This document shows positions 12,531 through 23,432 of a DNA stretch of 64,000 bases, one piece after another (within the stretch, counting starts at the first letter, position 1; each line of letters starts with the position of its first letter). Where the stretch lies: assembly GCF_000218685.1 (NCBI RefSeq), contig NW_006763291.1, positions 1,582,286 to 1,646,285 of the forward strand, given 5' to 3'. The DNA is from Serpula lacrymans var. lacrymans S7.9. Lineage: Eukaryota; Basidiomycota; Agaricomycetes; Boletales; Serpulaceae. A model generated the notes under the pieces. That model was not told where the DNA came from. It saw only the letters and a program-made list of their open reading frames with translations, and did not search any database. A program made the position numbers and the translations under genes.

Positions 12531-15105
12531 TTATGATTGGTCATAACCATTAATCTTGTGAAGGTGGGGTGTTTGAGTGGAGAGTGTGGCGTATAGTGTG
12601 TAATCTGGCACTAAAAGGTCAATCAGTCCACAAGGTGATCTTTTGACAGCAGAAGATTAGCCCAGACATTATTTTTGGACACACGAACGTACTCACCTTG
12701 CAGAGGAAGTGCGACTGGAATAAAGTCTGGTATTTCTGCGTAGTGCATCCGATCACGGAAAGTATACCTTACTCGGAGAGACTTTGGCGACGCAGGCGCT
12801 GGATCATAAAATCCTTGTATACCAGACTGTAAGATAGTTGAGTACCAAGCATTCAATGAGAAAGAAACACTCTGGGGGAGAACGCACTTTGGTTCGATGG
12901 CCCGAGACATATACTTGGCTATTATGAACTAAAGCTTGAACTGGTACAGTGACGTCTATATTCAAGTCTTTGGCCTCGTCATCTGGACACGTTGGACCAT
13001 ATATCGCCTCAAGGATGACAAGACCTGGGCATGAAGTCATTCAGATAGAATGTACGAAGTGATTTCTGTGTACAGTACCTCCTTTGGAGCGTTCTACTTG
13101 CATATGCTTTGCCGCGGTATCCTTCAGTAGCATAGTTGACTCTTCTATCTCTCTTCTTAAATCCGATTTTTCTTCCTTTAAAGCGTGGCGAGCAGCTTGG
13201 AAATACCTGCACCATGAAAAAAAGATGAGACTAGAGAAGATACTAGGTAAGTATAATGCTGACCGAGTTCTTTGAGCCTTACGACGAGGTTTCAGTACGA
13301 AATGGTACCCTAGTACAAGAGCTGTAGAAGGCAATATTGTTGTACAGAAGGCCGCGGTGTTGTTGTATTCTGTCGCGAGCACGATTGGAATTACCCACTT
13401 CTGGAATAAATATTTCAGCCTACAAATGGGAGATATAGGTCCATTGCCAAATGAAAGGTAAATGAACTACGGCATACTCGAGATTCATCACCACCCCAGA
13501 CGGACTCAGAGCGACGCTAACGGATACGGCATTGTTTTGGCGAGTCCACGAGCTTGTAAGCAGGTAAGAAAGTCCACGTGCATTGAAGACCAATCCTGCT
13601 TTCAACTGAAGAGCCAATTCGGTGAAACGTACGCCCCATTCCGCCTTCAGGCCAGTTTCGATGCCAGCGAGATTTAGACCGTAGGTCCAGAACAGTGCCC
13701 CCACACCAAATCCAGATAACGAGCCAGGCTTGTTGTCAAGGTCGCTTATCATTCGCTCCGTTGGAGAAACAAAGTCATCGGGAGCTGCAAAATTGAAAGG
13801 CTCTGGAGAGGAAATAGATATATCAAGATGACCTGGAGACTGAGGTGACATGGTCCACGATAGAGTGCCCTCAGTGGCTGAATCGTTGAATAGCTTCCTA
13901 GAAAAGGTCAAGGTTGTCGGAGGTGGAAACATAAACCACAATGATGGAATAAAATGTGTCTGAACCGCATAAGTGCTTTCATCATCGCTGTAGGATGTTT
14001 TAGCCATAAGGACATGAGGATGAAGCAGGCCAACTGATCCCTGAATCATAGATTGATCTTTAGTCCAAAGCTATTCGAAAGCCATGGAAATTACGAACCT
14101 CAAAAGCTACACGAGGAGAAAATTGGTGTTGTACCGTGCCAAGAATGGAACCTTTTTCTGCCTTGGAACCTGTCCTGCTCATATTACCTGTCAGTCCTAT
14201 TGTAGTATTGGGACCGATTTGTTGCTAGCAAGATAACATGAATTGGCCACTTGACTCATAATTACTGTCCGAGAAAATGTCCACCAACCTTCACGCTATG
14301 ACGGACGCCAAGGCTAAGGACGCCTATTCCACGAAACCGAGCAAGAACATTCTTCACTGCTGAAGAATTGTCTTCTTCGGGCAAGAATTTGTCCGAAAAC
14401 AACGACATCGCGTTGATGCCACAAGTCACAGTCCCCCTGGGACTGATCAGTTCGTCGTTTCTCTCGAAGCTCCGGTCAATCCTAGATTGTCTGAGTGCTG
14501 CGCGAATCTGATGAAAGAAAGATCTAGCGACTCGAATCTAGATAAGGCAGAAAAAAATTTACTTCATCGATGCTTCGAGAGCGTAGCGCTGGTGGCCACT
14601 TTGTTTTTAGACCTTCTTCACCTGAACGTGTAGTGATGTATAATGATTGTGTGAGAAGGAGATAAGACCAATCTGATCATACCTAAGATATCATAAACTT
14701 CACTGGTGGTGTGAAACAGTAAATGAACTACACGAAGCGGGATCATGAAGGTCCACCAATGACGTACCGAAGAAATGAGTCCGACAGAACTATTTAGACG
14801 TACAACAGGGTTTAGCCGCGACACGGAGAAATTCTAGAATAGGAGATACTCACTCGAATACGCTTTTTGGATCTCCAGGAATTTCTTGGATGCCGTGGCT
14901 TTCGTTTGCTCATCATGCTGCTTGTCCGGATGAAATATCACTGACAGAGACCTGTAACGCTCCCTGATTTCATTCTGTGAAGCAGAAGCAGGCAAATTCA
15001 GCACTGAACTGAATGAGTAACGACGTCAGCCTCGAGAAAGCCACAGAAGAGAATCGAAACCACAGACTAGAGGTATTCCCTTTGATTTATCTCAGGAGAC
15101 GTCAT
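12531..15105 (-). CDS. DnaJ homolog subfamily C member 11-like (J domain + DUF3395)
   Basis: DNAJC11 proteins are J-domain co-chaperones associated with mitochondrial MICOS/outer-membrane assemblies and cristae organisation. The start MTSPEINQREYL at 15105 splices over a 60-odd-nt intron to YSVLNLPASASQNEIRERYR and SLSVIFHPDKQ. The HPD tripeptide of the J domain is therefore intact. The middle exons (13420-14500) carry the beta-rich region, with SPQSPGHLDISISS and FTELALQLKAGLVFNARGLS. Exon 13041-13382 reads VLGYHFVLKPRRKAQ and a helical, charged stretch. The C-terminal exon has LRVRYTFRDRMHYAEIPD, typical of DUF3395. After LPLQ a donor (GTGAGT) suggests a short last exon ending at 12531-12533; without that splice the frame would stop at 12623. 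There are many introns. The family is firm; the last exon is tentative. Confidence 0.82.
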
Positions 15106-15526
15106 CCAAATCTTCCTAGATTTAAGGTGGTCACGGATTGGGCTGAGGTTTCTGTAATGCGCGTGGAAGATTACGGTCACAAGCCTATAGTTGTGATAAC
15201 GCCAGAGTCGAAGCTTGAAGCTTGGATCCTCACACAGGGCCGATACCAAGGCAAAAAGAAATAGCAACGTGGTTAAGCAAGAACACCAACAAGCGCGAGG
15301 TTGAGCGCGTCGAAAAAATGTACCGCAGGCACGTGACCTAACCCCTTGCCAGATTAAGTCCTTACATCTCAAGAATTGCTAGTATTCGACTGAGTACGAT
15401 ATGAACAAGTTACTAAAGCTAGTCTTTCTCGAACACCTATACACATCATGTTGCTGCGGTTCACAAGCGCTGAAGTGAGCGAGTAAGGAAACACAATATA
15501 TACAATCGTGGACACCTATTAAGATC

Positions 15527-15706
15527 ATGGACAATTTGGGGCCCCCCGAACTCACACGCAAGGCGGCGACCATGGTTTCATACTCGTTGTTGGATGATAC
15601 GCACCTTCTATATGATCTTTCATATCTGAGGCGAGGACTTCCCCAATTAGATTCGAAAGCCCTCCAGATCCGCCGACTTTTTCCCGCTGAAGAGCCAGAC
15701 AGCTAG
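15527..15706 (+). CDS. Possible small protein of 59 residues
   Basis: A single uninterrupted frame runs from ATG at 15527 to TAG at 15704-15706 in the gap between the DNAJC11-like and MutY genes. It starts MDNLGPPELTRKAATMVSYS and ends LFPAEEPDS. The composition is balanced (Leu, Asp, Arg rich) with no low-complexity run. I do not recognise a family. A chance frame of this length is quite possible. It could also be an exon of a longer transcript. Confidence 0.3.
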   Translation: MDNLGPPELTRKAATMVSYSLLDDTHLLYDLSYLRRGLPQLDSKALQIRRLFPAEEPDS

Positions 15707-15825
15707 TTCATGCTTTCCCATAGCATTCTAACTTGATTCCAGACTTTGAGTACGCCGGTACCGACGCTAGCGGAGAAATAAGAACTGTCAGCCAATTTTC
15801 GGGAATTTTCGATGGAATTTTCGTC

Positions 15826-17721
15826 TTACTTGGCGTCCTGCACGTCGTTCATGAGGATCCACTTGGCCTTGAGAGCGCCTTCCACATCTTGGCCATTCTC
15901 ATGACTTGACTCGGGCATAGCCCTTTTACGCCCCTTCTTTCGTTTCGTCGATTTATCGGTTTTCGCCGTGCTCTTGTACTTTTCTGGTCGAGGCACGGCG
16001 TCGCAAAGCAACTTCGGTGGCTCACCATCGGTCCCTCCTTCCAGAACTATCCATTGGATGCGATACGTCTTTTTTACGTGAGAGAAGACATGGATGACAT
16101 CGCCAGCTGGTTTGACATCGACTATGCGAATTGCATCACGAGTTCCATTTATAGCATTATTAGATGGTCTTTGGGTTGCCACCTTGCCAGACGCGGGGGG
16201 ACTAATCAGCCATTTTTGCAAGATAATGTCGGGAGTGTCAACTTCCTCTTCGTCCGATACATTGGGTAAAGTCGGAAAGTCGTGAAGACCTGCCAGAAGA
16301 CCTGCCCTTAAACAATGAATGAGTTGACCACGGACTAAAAAGGACGATAGTACATACCACCCTCAGGCCTACGGGTAAGCAAAAACCATCGATCACCTTG
16401 ATTGTCTGCGCGCCATTCCACCACATTCACAAGATCAGTTTCTTCTCTGGCTTTCTTGCGCTTAACTTTCATGGGATAGATGGTGACTTGTCTAGCTTCT
16501 TCCATGGATGTGGGTAAAGGCTCGCAGAGTGAGCATAGCTCCTCGATGTCAGAGTCTTCGGTAGCCTCCTGACTTTCCTGACGTGAAAATTGATAAGGTG
16601 ATTGACGAGCTAGCTCAAAATACAGACTTCAGAGCCACTTACCACTGAGGAGAATCTATTGTAGCCCTTACACCAGGGCTTCAGGGGACATTTAGAACAC
16701 GAAGGATCCCTGACCTTGCAAACCGTGCTTCCAAGCTCAATAAGAGCCTGATTGATATCACCTGGGCGCTTAGAGTCTTTTACCATAACCCCAGCGCCTG
16801 CCCAGAGGATATCAAGGGTTTTTTTGCTTTTTGGTGGAGCATGTAGCGCGAGGACACGACTGAGGAGTCTGTGAACATTGCCGTCTAACTAATCATGGAT
16901 TAAAATCTGATAATTCACTCATACTATGAAGACTTACGACAGGGACACATTCGTTGTAGGCGATTGAACATATTGCTCCAGCGCTATACCGTCCTATACC
17001 GGGGATAGTCGCTTCCATATCTTTCGCATTGTCGGGAAGCAGACCATGAAATTCCTCTGAGGTCTTCTGTGCCCCACTCAAAATGCGAGCAGCTCGAGAG
17101 TAATAGCCCAGTCCTTTCCAGAGACCATTAACAGTCTCGATGTCAGAAGCGGCGAGATCTCTGATTGTAGGAAACCTTGACCACTCATAGATCAGTATAT
17201 GATATAGTGAAAGTCGATCTTGTATGATATTTGGTAGAAGTAGACGTACTTTTGCATCCACTTGTTGTAGTAGGGAATGACGGTGATGACTTGTGTTTGC
17301 TGCAACATGATTTCGGATATCCACACCTTAACCAAATGAGTCGGCAGAGATTCCCTAATATACTAATTGCAGGGATGATAATCACCTCGTAAGCCCTTTG
17401 CGCACGTTCCTCGCGCGACAAAGAAGGATTGTAGGGCTTTCGCCATGGCATGCCGCGTAACTCGTGCACTTTGTCGTACCACTCAAGCAGTGCTGAGCGA
17501 AGGGGTACGGGGTTGATTATTACATGTAGAGACGTAGAATGGGAGGCTTCAGTGTTGGTACTGGGTTCCTTATCTCTCGTCTCTCTGTCCTTCGAACTTT
17601 TCTGAGAGAACTTGCGCGTTGTGCTGACTTTGCCTTTTGCGAGCTTTTTTCGAGCTGGCACGTACGACCCAGAGCTATCCTCACTGTAGTCGTCCTCGGA
17701 AAGACGTGACCTCTTGCCCAT
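15826..17721 (-). CDS. A/G-specific adenine DNA glycosylase (MutY/MYH)
   Basis: MutY removes adenine mispaired with 8-oxoguanine in base-excision repair. The start at 17721 gives a basic, Ser-rich N-terminus with probable nuclear signals. The glycosylase core begins at [18 protein letters not shown] later exon has [13 protein letters not shown], with the catalytic Glu. Next come [14 protein letters not shown] and the helix-hairpin-helix [10 protein letters not shown]. Splicing at about 16940 restores [17 protein letters not shown], with the catalytic Asp. The iron-sulfur loop is intact: [17 protein letters not shown] (C-X6-C-X2-C-X5-C). The C-terminal NUDIX-like OG-recognition domain spans about 15880-16440 ([20 protein letters not shown]). 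A basic Lys/Arg patch near the end follows. All key residues are present. It is head-to-head with the SURF4 gene, about 400 bp away. Confidence 0.93.
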
Positions 17722-18119
17722 TAGTCCTCTCTCAGGTGTTTCTGACTGGCCAAAGCGGTGGTAAGATATTACGATTCAGAGGATGAAACTATAGGTAGAC
17801 TCGAAGAGACAGCCACCGCGACCGGCGTCTTAACTTGAAGTGGTTAACAGACAGCGACACTGGCCTAGGCACCATTCCCTGTTGCATGCTTGGGTACATA
17901 TGATATTTTTGCATAACAAAATGAATGCCATCGCCGAGCAGCCTATCAGTATTTGTCTGGGTGTATTGCGCCAGATGATAACTACACGGTAAGAGTTAGC
18001 CGCCGAATGGTTCAACCTGGTGGAACATTCCCACGGTGGAAAACGGCCACGTCTTTAAGGAAGGCTATACGGGTTGGGCTTGCAACAAAACCTCCAACCG
18101 CTGTTCACCACCGTCCGCC
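17722..18119. promoter_or_regulatory. Shared 398-bp divergent promoter region (MutY / SURF4)
   Basis: MutY reads left and SURF4/Erv29 reads right from this spacer, so both promoters must lie here. I could not assign a clear TATA box or named factor site. Confidence 0.4.
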
Positions 18120-19388
18120 ATGACTTCGCGCATTAATATTGCCCGCCCAGTATCGGCCAACATGTCAGATCCACATGGATTTGCCAACAATCGTCCATCG
18201 TCAGGCTTCAGAGCAGCCAACCCCGACGACCCTTTGGAAAAGCTTCGCGCGTTTGGCACACAGGTCGAGGACGCCGTCGAGATTTATGTCCAGCCGCTGA
18301 AGCCCCATCTACCTGCAATTGGTCGTTTTTTGATTGTCGTTACTTTCTACGAGGATGCGCTTAGGATCATAACACAGTGGAGCGACCAGCTATGGTATCT
18401 GCAGAAGTACGTCCATGGCCTTGTCCTATAGTAAACGGTACCAACGCGCTTTATTGCCGAACAGTTACAGACACTTCTACTGGGGGCTCTCCCACCTTTT
18501 CCTTATCTTTAACGTCCTCGTGCGTCCAGTGGAAGTATTCAGCTCCAACTATGAAATAACATATCATTTCTAGACTATGTTGGTAGCATCGACCGCGGTC
18601 ATCATGAAGCGCTACACAGATAATGCAGTACTCGGCCTTTTGAGTGTTGTAATCATTCAGGGTTTCGGTTATGGGCTCATTTTCGACCTCAACTTCTTCC
18701 TACGCAATCTCAGCGTCATCGGTGGTCTAGTCATGGTATTCAGTGAATCAATGATCACTAAGAAGAAAAACTTTGCTGGCATCCCCTCAATAAGTGAAAC
18801 CGACCGCAAGAAATAGTAAGTACCCTTTCTCATTGTTCTTGTGTGCCACTTCACCTCTATGTAAATCTAGCTTTCTCCTCGCTGGACGCGTGCTTCTTAT
18901 TTTCCTCTTCCTCGGTTTCATCATCCAAGGGACGTGGAGTATCGGTCGCGTCTTCGTTTCCCTGTTCGGTTTGGCTGCATGTATAATGGTCGCAGTCGGG
19001 TTCAAGGCCAAGTGGTCTGCTACATTCCTTGTGATAGTCCTCAGTGTCTTCAATGTGTTTGTAAACAACTGGTGGAGCGTCCATCCCGCTCACTCTCAGA
19101 GAGATTTCTTGAAGTATGTGTTGACTATCTTTTTGGCTTGCAGTATTACTCACCCATAAACTTCAGATACGATTTCTTCCAAACACTTTGTACGTCATGT
19201 CATGTTTAAGTTTAATAAGCACCATTCACAATGACGTCTTTTTCGCATAACAGCCATCGTTGGTGGACTAATACTCCTCGTGAACATTGGACCTGGTAAG
19301 TTGAACGTTCGGGTGATAAACCATCCATATTCTAATCGTGTACTCTGCAGGTGGTCTGTCGGTGGACGAGAAGAAGAAGACATACTGA
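18120..19388 (+). CDS. ERV29: SURF4/Erv29 ER-Golgi cargo receptor
   Basis: Erv29/SURF4 is a polytopic membrane protein of COPII vesicles that loads soluble secretory cargo in the ER. The ATG at 18120 starts a cytosolic segment with DPLEKLRAFGTQVEDAVEIY, followed by the first membrane helix (FLIVVTFYEDALRIITQWSD). Later exons give YRHFYWGLSHLFLIFNVL, TMLVASTAVIMKRYTDNAVL, IQGFGYGLIFDLNFFLRNLS, RVLLIFLFLGFIIQ and LVIVLSVFNVFVNNWW. The last exons are YDFFQTL, SIVGGLILLVNIGPG and GLSVDEKKKTY. The C-terminal KKTY fits the KKXX dilysine COPI retrieval signal, as expected for this family. There are six or seven short introns. The length (about 300 aa) matches the family. Confidence 0.93.
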
Positions 19389-19787
19389 GATGTGGGTCCC
19401 CCGGTTTGCTTGGTGGTAGCACTTGTGATATGAAGATCACACTGTAGAAAGTGAGGGAACAGTGTTGCCGTCAGGGCGAATGTGTTCGATCAACTTTGTT
19501 GGAAATATGCACAACGCACACTTAGTGAATATACCACCAATGATCGAATGTTTGATAACTACCAAAATTCTCTTCCCATAGTAATTATTTCGAATGAATG
19601 GATATAGATTTTACAAGAGAAATTGGCCAAAACATATCAGAAAAAAGAAAATGCTTTTACTCTCGACAAGTAAATGACGACCTAGTCACGTGATCAACTT
19701 TTTCAGATCTTCAGTGCAAGCATTTCGAGTTTTATCAGCTCAGGCTTTGCAGCGGGGTCTCTCGCTCCATCATCCATTTATACTACA
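19389..19787. other. Intergenic between SURF4 and NOL10
   Basis: A 399-bp spacer between tandem genes. It must hold the SURF4 3' end and the NOL10 promoter. No further gene was seen. Confidence 0.45.
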
Positions 19788-22465
19788 ATGGTCGCACAAT
19801 TGAGCGATGTCAAAATCTACACCGTCAATGGAGCAGCTGCAGGCTCATCGTCGTCACTCCCAGACTGGTTAACACGAAAGCGGGCAGCCAAAGCAGGAAG
19901 GAAAAAAGGTGGTTCTCGGGAACATGTAGAAGGAACAATCGAACTTATCCAAGGATTTGAGTTCCCTGAGGCGAGTAACAAAATCAAAACGACCAGAGAC
20001 GGGCATCATGTTATCGCTACTGGGACATACAAGCCACAAATGAGGGTATGGGACCTAGACGAGCTTACGCTCAAATTCGAGAGGCATTCTGATGCAGAGA
20101 ACGTCGATTTCATTGTGAGTGAGTTTTTTCTCTCTCCCTTTTCTTTCTCCAGTATATTGGCGTTCTAATGCATAATATCACATACTCTCTATTAGATACT
20201 TTCGGACGACTGGACTAAAACGCTACATCTACAAAATGACCGCACCATCGAACTCCATACGCAAGGCGGCTTACACTACCGCACTCGAATACCTCGCTTT
20301 GGACGATCACTGGCATATCACTACCCTTCTTGTGACACATTCGTGTCCGCGTCTGGAAATGAGATATATCGACTCAATCTTGAACAAGGGCGGTTTCTAA
20401 ACCCTTTGATACTTGAGGACGATGAGGGCGGGGATATCATGGGCGTCAACTGCGTAGACGTCAACCCTGCTCATAATTTGCTCGCTTTTGGTATGGATGG
20501 AAATAGTAGTGTGCAATTTTGGGACCCTCGGTCGCGGTCCAGTGTTGGGATCTTGAGACTCCCGAGGAGTCGGCTGCTCCCTTCTACTGCCAGCGCTGTA
20601 CCCTCACTCCCAGGCCTCGATGACTCTACCTCAAATACAGGCTCAATATCTGTTACAACTATTGCCTCGCGGACAGACGGACTATCGTACGCTGTGGGAA
20701 CGTCTACTGGGCACACGTTACTGTATGACATTCGTTCCCCAAAACCGTTTGCGCTGAAAGATCAAGGCTATGGCCTGCCTGTGCGAAACATAAGTTGGAT
20801 TGAAGGGGGAAGTCGTATGGCAGGTGACGGAATGATATTGAGTGCGGACAAGAAGGTGGTAAAAATATGGGATCGCGATACGGTAAAGCCATTTTCTCTT
20901 TGATATCAACTTTGATCCTGACGAACATGCCAAACATTATTTAGCCATCTGCCAACTTTGCGTCCATCACACCAGCGAACGACTTGAACCATATTCATCA
21001 TATACCCGGCAGCGGCTTATTTATGACCGCGAATGAAGGCATACAGATGGCTACATATTATATTCCACAACTCGGTCCGGCACCACGATGGGCGAGTTTC
21101 TTGGAAAATATAACCGAGGAAATGGAGGACCAGACGGTACGCAATGCTTATGAAGACTTCAAGTTTGTTGAGAGGAACGAACTACGGATGTGAGCGTCAC
21201 CTTTGAAGTATCATGTGTGGTATTCATTCTCATCATCTCATCGTTATATGTTTACAGCCTTGGCTTGGACCACCTTATCGGTACACCTGCGCTCAAACCG
21301 TATATGCACGGTTATTTCGTGTCGCTCAAACTATACGACACTGCACGTGTTATTGCAAATCCTTTCGCATATGCTGAACATCGCGAGAAGGTGGTAAGAG
21401 AGAAGATGGACAAGATGGCAGAGACGAGGATTCGTGCAAAGAAGGATATAGGGGTAAAGGTGAACAGAGCACTCGCAGAGAAGGTAGAGAAGGAGGCGGA
21501 GAGAGAAAGGAAGAGGGAAGAGAAACGGAAATCAAGGAAGGCGCGGAATGAAGTTGAGGGAGGAGATGAACATCCTGCAATGGAGGTCGACGAAGAAAAG
21601 AGCGCAGAGCAGGAGACGGGCGATAAGCCGACATTACTCAATGACGCACGTTTCAAGGATTTGTTCGAAAATCCAGAATTTGCGGTGGATGAAACGACCA
21701 GAGAATATGCTCTTTTGAATCCTTCTGCAGTTGCTCGCAAGAAGAATATGACAGACGATAGTAAAGGAAGGTCGAAAACAGGGTCGAAAACAGCGGTCGA
21801 AGAAGAAGATGAGGAGAGTGATAAACTTTCTTCAGACGGTCTTGGTGGGAGCTCAAGCGACAGTGATGAGGATCATAGTGATGATAGTAGTGATGCTGGC
21901 GGTAAGCACACATATTTTATGTCTATTCTATCACCACAACCTCATATTTGGATTAGAGCTCAACAAATACGATCCTCGCGTACGCCCTGGACAGAAGAAT
22001 GAGCGTCTTGACCAAGCATATTCTCGCAAACGCGAGCAAAATCGCACTGCGAGAGTTAACTTCGTTCCTTTATCTGCTCAGAGTGATACATCTGGTCAAA
22101 GAGGGGATAAGAATGCCACCTTTGGCCAGCGACGGGTATCTGGACCAAATGTCAAAGGAAAATCTGCGATGCGATCAGGCACAGATTTGGCGAGCTTCGG
22201 TGCAGAGGGTGGTATGGAAACGAGTTGGGTACCATCGTCCACGAAAGGAGACGAGGACAGCATCTTTGACAATTCTGGTGGTCAGTCCAGCAGGAGTGGA
22301 AAGAATGCGAAGCGAAAAGGCGTCGAAGTGTTTGGAGCAGGGATGGAGAAGGGCGGAGAGGATTATGGTCGAGAACTGAGTGAATCCGAGAAGAAGGGGA
22401 GGACTCAAAGAAGAAAAGGAATGCGGAGTGGTAGTAAAAATGTCTTCAGAAAGTCAGGTGGGTAA
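19788..22465 (+). CDS. ENP2: Nucleolar protein 10 homolog (NOL10/Enp2)
   Basis: Enp2/NOL10 is an essential WD-repeat nucleolar protein of the 90S pre-ribosome needed for 18S rRNA maturation. The ATG at 19788 opens MVAQLSDVKIYTVNGAAAGS, then LPDWLTRKRAAKAGRKK and IELIQGFEFPEASNKIK. The N-terminal beta-propeller follows, with GTYKPQMRVWDLDELTLKFE, FGMDGNSSVQFWDPRSRSSV and KVVKIWDRDT. Then come NDLNHIHHIPGSGLFMTANE, GLDHLIGTPALKPYMHGYF and the NUC153 segment NDARFKDLFENPEFAVDE. An acidic, Ser-rich stretch leads into the basic tail that ends KNVFRKSGG at TAA 22463-22465. The order matches NOL10 throughout. Introns lie near 20116-20195, 20885-20944, 21190-21262 and 21902-21957. Confidence 0.93.
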
Positions 22466-22666
22466 TCTGCACCGATCCCCATGCAAAAGTATCACTATTG
22501 CTTGTCATACTTGTAATCGTCGTATACGTACTACTGGTACATTATCAAGTGCATTATCAATTGCAAGGTCTCCGGTGGCGGTGCCATACTGTTACGCCAG
22601 TGATTGTTTTGACTAAACAACGACTACTTGGAATAGACAATCTCTTCTGTATGTACCAACACCACT

Positions 22667-23269
22667 ATGACTGATCACTGTGAGCATATATCGCCATTTG
22701 ACGAATCCAAATTCAATGCTTGCATCTTGCAGCGAAATCCCAGTATGCAGCAGCAGCTAATGTTCCACTCATAAAATCACCAGGGCTCCGTGTACCCCGC
22801 GCTGTAAGCATATTTTTGCGACATAACTGACATGGCTTATATAGCACTTCTCGCACTAGGTTGAGTTACCCCTCGATATACATCCTCTCCCCGAAAGCGT
22901 GACGCCCTACGTGAGCTATGGATACGTTTATACCGATGGCGACGCTGACTTATGCTCTCTATCTAGTTCGTGTACCCTTTCACGTTGGAACCACATATCC
23001 TTACTGCCGAGTCGTCGAGAAGGACTGCCATAGCAGCGCATGCTGCACGTCGAGAGGCTTACTTACGAGCACGCGAAGATGAGAAGGAGCGTCGAAAGCG
23101 CGAAGCCCTGCGTCGGATAGCCCCAGGCTTTGAGCCTCAAGGCACACCACTCATACCTTCGAAAATGGGTGCCAGTGCTGACGTCTCAAAGGCTTTAGAA
23201 AGCACAGATACACAGCATGACATTATGGATGACTTGGTTGATCAACTAGCTGCACTTGATTCATCATGA
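22667..23269 (+). CDS. Small conserved hypothetical protein, split into tiny exons
   Basis: Function not recognised. The best model starts with a 13-nt exon (ATG at 22667, donor at 22680). It is followed by exons encoding KSQYAAAANVPLIKSPGLRV plus PRA, then VELPLDIHPLPESVTPY. The main exon (about 22968-23269) encodes FVYPFTLEPHILTAESSRRT and a highly charged helical stretch, then RRIAPGFEPQGTPLIPSKM and an acidic end. Predicted length is about 145 residues, without a signal peptide or membrane helix. Frame continuity across three GT...AG introns and the non-random composition support a real gene. The first exon is the least certain part. It lies 200 bp after NOL10 and is convergent with the coiled-coil gene. 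Confidence 0.6.
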
Positions 23270-23432
23270 CACATTTTCACGGAATAGACCTTGAACACCA
23301 TATTGATTGCATCATATGTATTAACCTGCCCTCGCGATGCATTAATACACCTGTACTTTAAATTTAATAATCGCGCCTCTCCCCCGTTGTCACAGTTAGT
23401 ATTTTTCAGGTAAATCAGATCTGGGTTCTGAA

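Noticed and set aside
21312..21740. 142-residue minus-strand Ser/Phe/Leu-rich frame opposite NOL10
   Set aside because: It is the complement of the charged NOL10 coding exon; its composition is a by-product of Lys/Glu/Arg codons.
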